DNA of 64,000 bases from Sphingomicrobium lutaoense (GTDB lineage: Bacteria; Pseudomonadota; Alphaproteobacteria; Sphingomonadales; Sphingomonadaceae). Positions 62,160 through 64,000 of this stretch are shown piece by piece (within the stretch, counting starts at the first letter, position 1; each line of letters starts with the position of its first letter). The DNA is taken from the NCBI RefSeq assembly GCF_014195685.1, contig NZ_JACICF010000001.1, positions 441,220 through 505,219 on the forward strand. Reading direction: 5' to 3'. The notes under the pieces are model-generated. The model worked only from the letters and a program-made list of their open reading frames with translations. It did not search any database and was not told the DNA's origin. Position numbers and translations under genes: made by a program.

Positions 62160-64000
62160 TTACTTGGCTACGATTGAAACCAATCCTCTAAGTTCAGATG
62201 CTGCAGTATCGCTCGCTTCTGCGCCTAGGTCGAACGAAAGTCGTGCGGTATCCCCCAGGCCAATATCGAATGCATAACCAGCATCGAGACGGAATCGTCT
62301 AATTCCTGCTGCTTCCTCGAGTTCGACATCAAAATAGGCGTATCTTCCATCGGCAGAACGACGCCAAAGTCGACCGCCAGCTTGGAATCCACATGTTATC
62401 CCTGATTCGAAGAAATCGCTTTCGCAGAGTCCACCAGCTGTCAGATCAAGTCCAGTTCCCGGCTTCATCCCGCTTGGCCCGAATGCAGCGAGGGTCAAGG
62501 GTACGCTAATTCGTGTCGCACTTATTTTTCCTAGGTCGAAGGCTTGGCCGTCTTTACGTTCTGAATCGAGCGAGACGCTCAGCTTAGCTTCGTGCAGACT
62601 TTCGGTGGCGTGCGACACAACAGCATCGATGGTGAGGGGACGATTGCCGAGTGAAGTTTGGCCCCGCAGAACCCCGCCAACGATCAATCGTTCGCCGGAA
62701 AACTCACCTTCCATTGACAGATCGTTTTCGACCAGAGCGAGTTCATACCAGCTCCGTCCATACCCGACGAAAGCCCCAGCCATAAGATCTTCGTCAATAC
62801 GAATGCGCCCGTAAACCTGCCCGGTCAGGCCGAAGTCAGACACATTGCTCTTGCTAAATCCGTCAATAGAATCCGTTGCGGTCGATCCAATGACGTTGAG
62901 GCCAATCTTGGCACCGTCGGAGAGGTTCTTTTCGAGACGCAGTGACGCAAATCCGCGCACACGGCTGTTTCCAGCGAGGCGCGAGAAAGTCGCTCCTCCA
63001 TCCACAAGCATGCGGAGACTTTTCCCGCAGGTAGATAGAGCATTTTCAAACTCCACGTTGGCGTTTTGCGAAATTTCATTCGCATTAAGTGCGCCGGATA
63101 TGCTCTTTCTCTGACGGCTACCCGAGCAGGAAGAATCTCCGATCATCAATTCTTCGTTGTAACTAAGCAAATCGCTCAATCCTACGAGTGCATGGGTACG
63201 CAACCCTTCTTTCAGTGCACCGCTAATCGCATCGACGCGCTGTTGTAATTCTTCCATATCAAGCACAGTCACATCCAGAATGATGCGGGATTTGTTGCCC
63301 TGCTCATCGGTGGCTTCGATGACCAACACATAAATGTTATCTAGATTCGTGTCGGTCGGGGCCTCGAAATCGGGCGCGTTGCGGAAATGCAAATGGCCGT
63401 TATTACCAATCGAGAATTCCCCTTGGTCGTCTCCGTCGACAATTGCCCAGGTGACTGGCTCGTCGCTTCCGAATTCAGCAACGTCTGCCTCGCCTTCCAT
63501 AACTTGGAAGGACACCGCGCTTCCTGCTACTGAAGTGCCGTCCACAGAGACGGTCGGGGCGGTGTCGTCGACATTGGCGATGGTAACGGTGATTGTCTGC
63601 GAAGCGACATTGCCGTCTGCATCTTGGGCTTCGACAATCAGGACGTAGCTGTTGTTGCGGTCGCTGTCGGCGGGGTTCTCGAAATCGGGCGGTGACACGA
63701 AGGTGATCGTCCCGTCGGGCGCGATGTCGAACTGCCCCTGGTCATCGCCGCCCGCGATCCGCCAGGTGACGGGCTCGTCGCTGGTGAGCCGGGTTACCGT
63801 GCGCGATCCCTCCTCGACAGTCACATCGGCACTTGCCGCGCCAGCATCGCCGGACGGACCCCCGATCAGTGGGGCGGTGTCGTCGACATTGCCGACGGCA
63901 ACGGTGATCGTCTGCACCGCGCTGTTGCCCGCGGCGTCGGTCGCCGTCACCTCGATCACATAGGCATTGTCGCCATCATCGTCGGCAGGGTTCTCGAAGT
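62160..64000 (-). CDS. Cadherin-repeat outer-membrane barrel protein (5' end outside window)
   Basis: The frame stays open to the window edge, so only the last 612 or so residues are seen. At least three cadherin-like repeats of about 100 residues: DFENPAD then YVxxVxAxDAxGN and VDDTAP spacers. A linker with a CSGSR / STCGK cysteine pair follows, then about 270 residues of alternating beta strands (RVRGFASLRLEKNLS, AGAFVGYGRSWYEL) that look like an autotransporter or OmpA-like barrel. The protein ends in VSIVAK, without the usual terminal aromatic. It is probably a surface adhesin. The 3' part is clearly lower in GC than the repeats. Confidence 0.7.
   Translation of the reverse strand, partial: FENPADDDGDNAYVIEVTATDAAGNSAVQTITVAVGNVDDTAPLIGGPSGDAGAASADVTVEEGSRTVTRLTSDEPVTWRIAGGDDQGQFDIAPDGTITFVSPPDFENPADSDRNNSYVLIVEAQDADGNVASQTITVTIANVDDTAPTVSVDGTSVAGSAVSFQVMEGEADVAEFGSDEPVTWAIVDGDDQGEFSIGNNGHLHFRNAPDFEAPTDTNLDNIYVLVIEATDEQGNKSRIILDVTVLDMEELQQRVDAISGALKEGLRTHALVGLSDLLSYNEELMIGDSSCSGSRQRKSISGALNANEISQNANVEFENALSTCGKSLRMLVDGGATFSRLAGNSRVRGFASLRLEKNLSDGAKIGLNVIGSTATDSIDGFSKSNVSDFGLTGQVYGRIRIDEDLMAGAFVGYGRSWYELALVENDLSMEGEFSGERLIVGGVLRGQTSLGNRPLTIDAVVSHATESLHEAKLSVSLDSERKDGQAFDLGKISATRISVPLTLAAFGPSGMKPGTGLDLTAGGLCESDFFESGITCGFQAGGRLWRRSADGRYAYFDVELEEAAGIRRFRLDAGYAFDIGLGDTARLSFDLGAEASDTAASELRGLVSIVAK

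Overview
The window looks like a chromosome segment of a high-GC alphaproteobacterium, most probably a sphingomonad. I base this on gene content and order (COX15-type heme A synthase, CutA, MerC-Zur, NupC, UbiK, YbjN, TlyA, Dxs), strongly GC-ending codons in the housekeeping genes, and a rplM promoter resembling those of sphingomonads. No 16S gene is present, so this is inference.

Region 1 (1-27,910) is ordinary core chromosome. It holds an antiporter tail, an OmpA lipoprotein, tRNA-Gly, and a nucleoside/nucleotide salvage neighbourhood (PfkB-type nucleoside kinase, LOG-type phosphoribohydrolase, NupC, cytidine deaminase, 5'-nucleotidase lipoprotein, AMP nucleosidase). Then come rplM-rpsI, cutA-ctaA, a merC-zur pair behind a probable Zur box, an RsbQ-like hydrolase overlapping a PAS histidine kinase, and dxs. 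A run of tightly packed genes follows (EEP hydrolase, tlyA, tspO, ubiK, ybjN-like, proC, ilvE), then a GGDEF/EAL protein and tRNA-Gln.

Region 2 (27,911-62,085) is a 34 kb integrative island inserted at the 3' end of tRNA-Gln(TTG). The last 20 bp of the tRNA are duplicated exactly at 62,066-62,085. Each end carries three TGTGCCCC repeats at exact 12-bp spacing, which I interpret as integrase arm sites. The integrase beside the left end is truncated, and a short MobA/MobL-like gene sits at the right end. The cargo is a two-armed defence island diverging from about 48.5 kb. The left arm (all minus strand) reads DruH-like and DruE-like (candidate Druantia type III), MutT, SRA-HNH endonuclease, a 360-aa lysine/arginine-rich protein, a CoiA-like nuclease, then a J-like membrane protein / 114-aa protein / Hsp70 operon and a small membrane protein. 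The right arm (all plus strand) is one apparent operon: type III-like Res, DUF262-HNH (GmrSD-like), a 41-aa membrane microprotein, adenine methyltransferase Mod, a 106-aa basic protein, a uracil-DNA-glycosylase-like protein, a 75-aa protein, and a RelE-like/SF1 helicase fusion. GC content is visibly lower than in the core over most of the island.

Region 3 (62,086-64,000) is the C-terminal part of a large cadherin-repeat protein ending in an outer-membrane barrel; it runs out of the window.

The best candidates for something undescribed are the eight-gene right-arm operon as a whole and the Hsp70 operon, whose J-like partner lacks a visible HPD motif.
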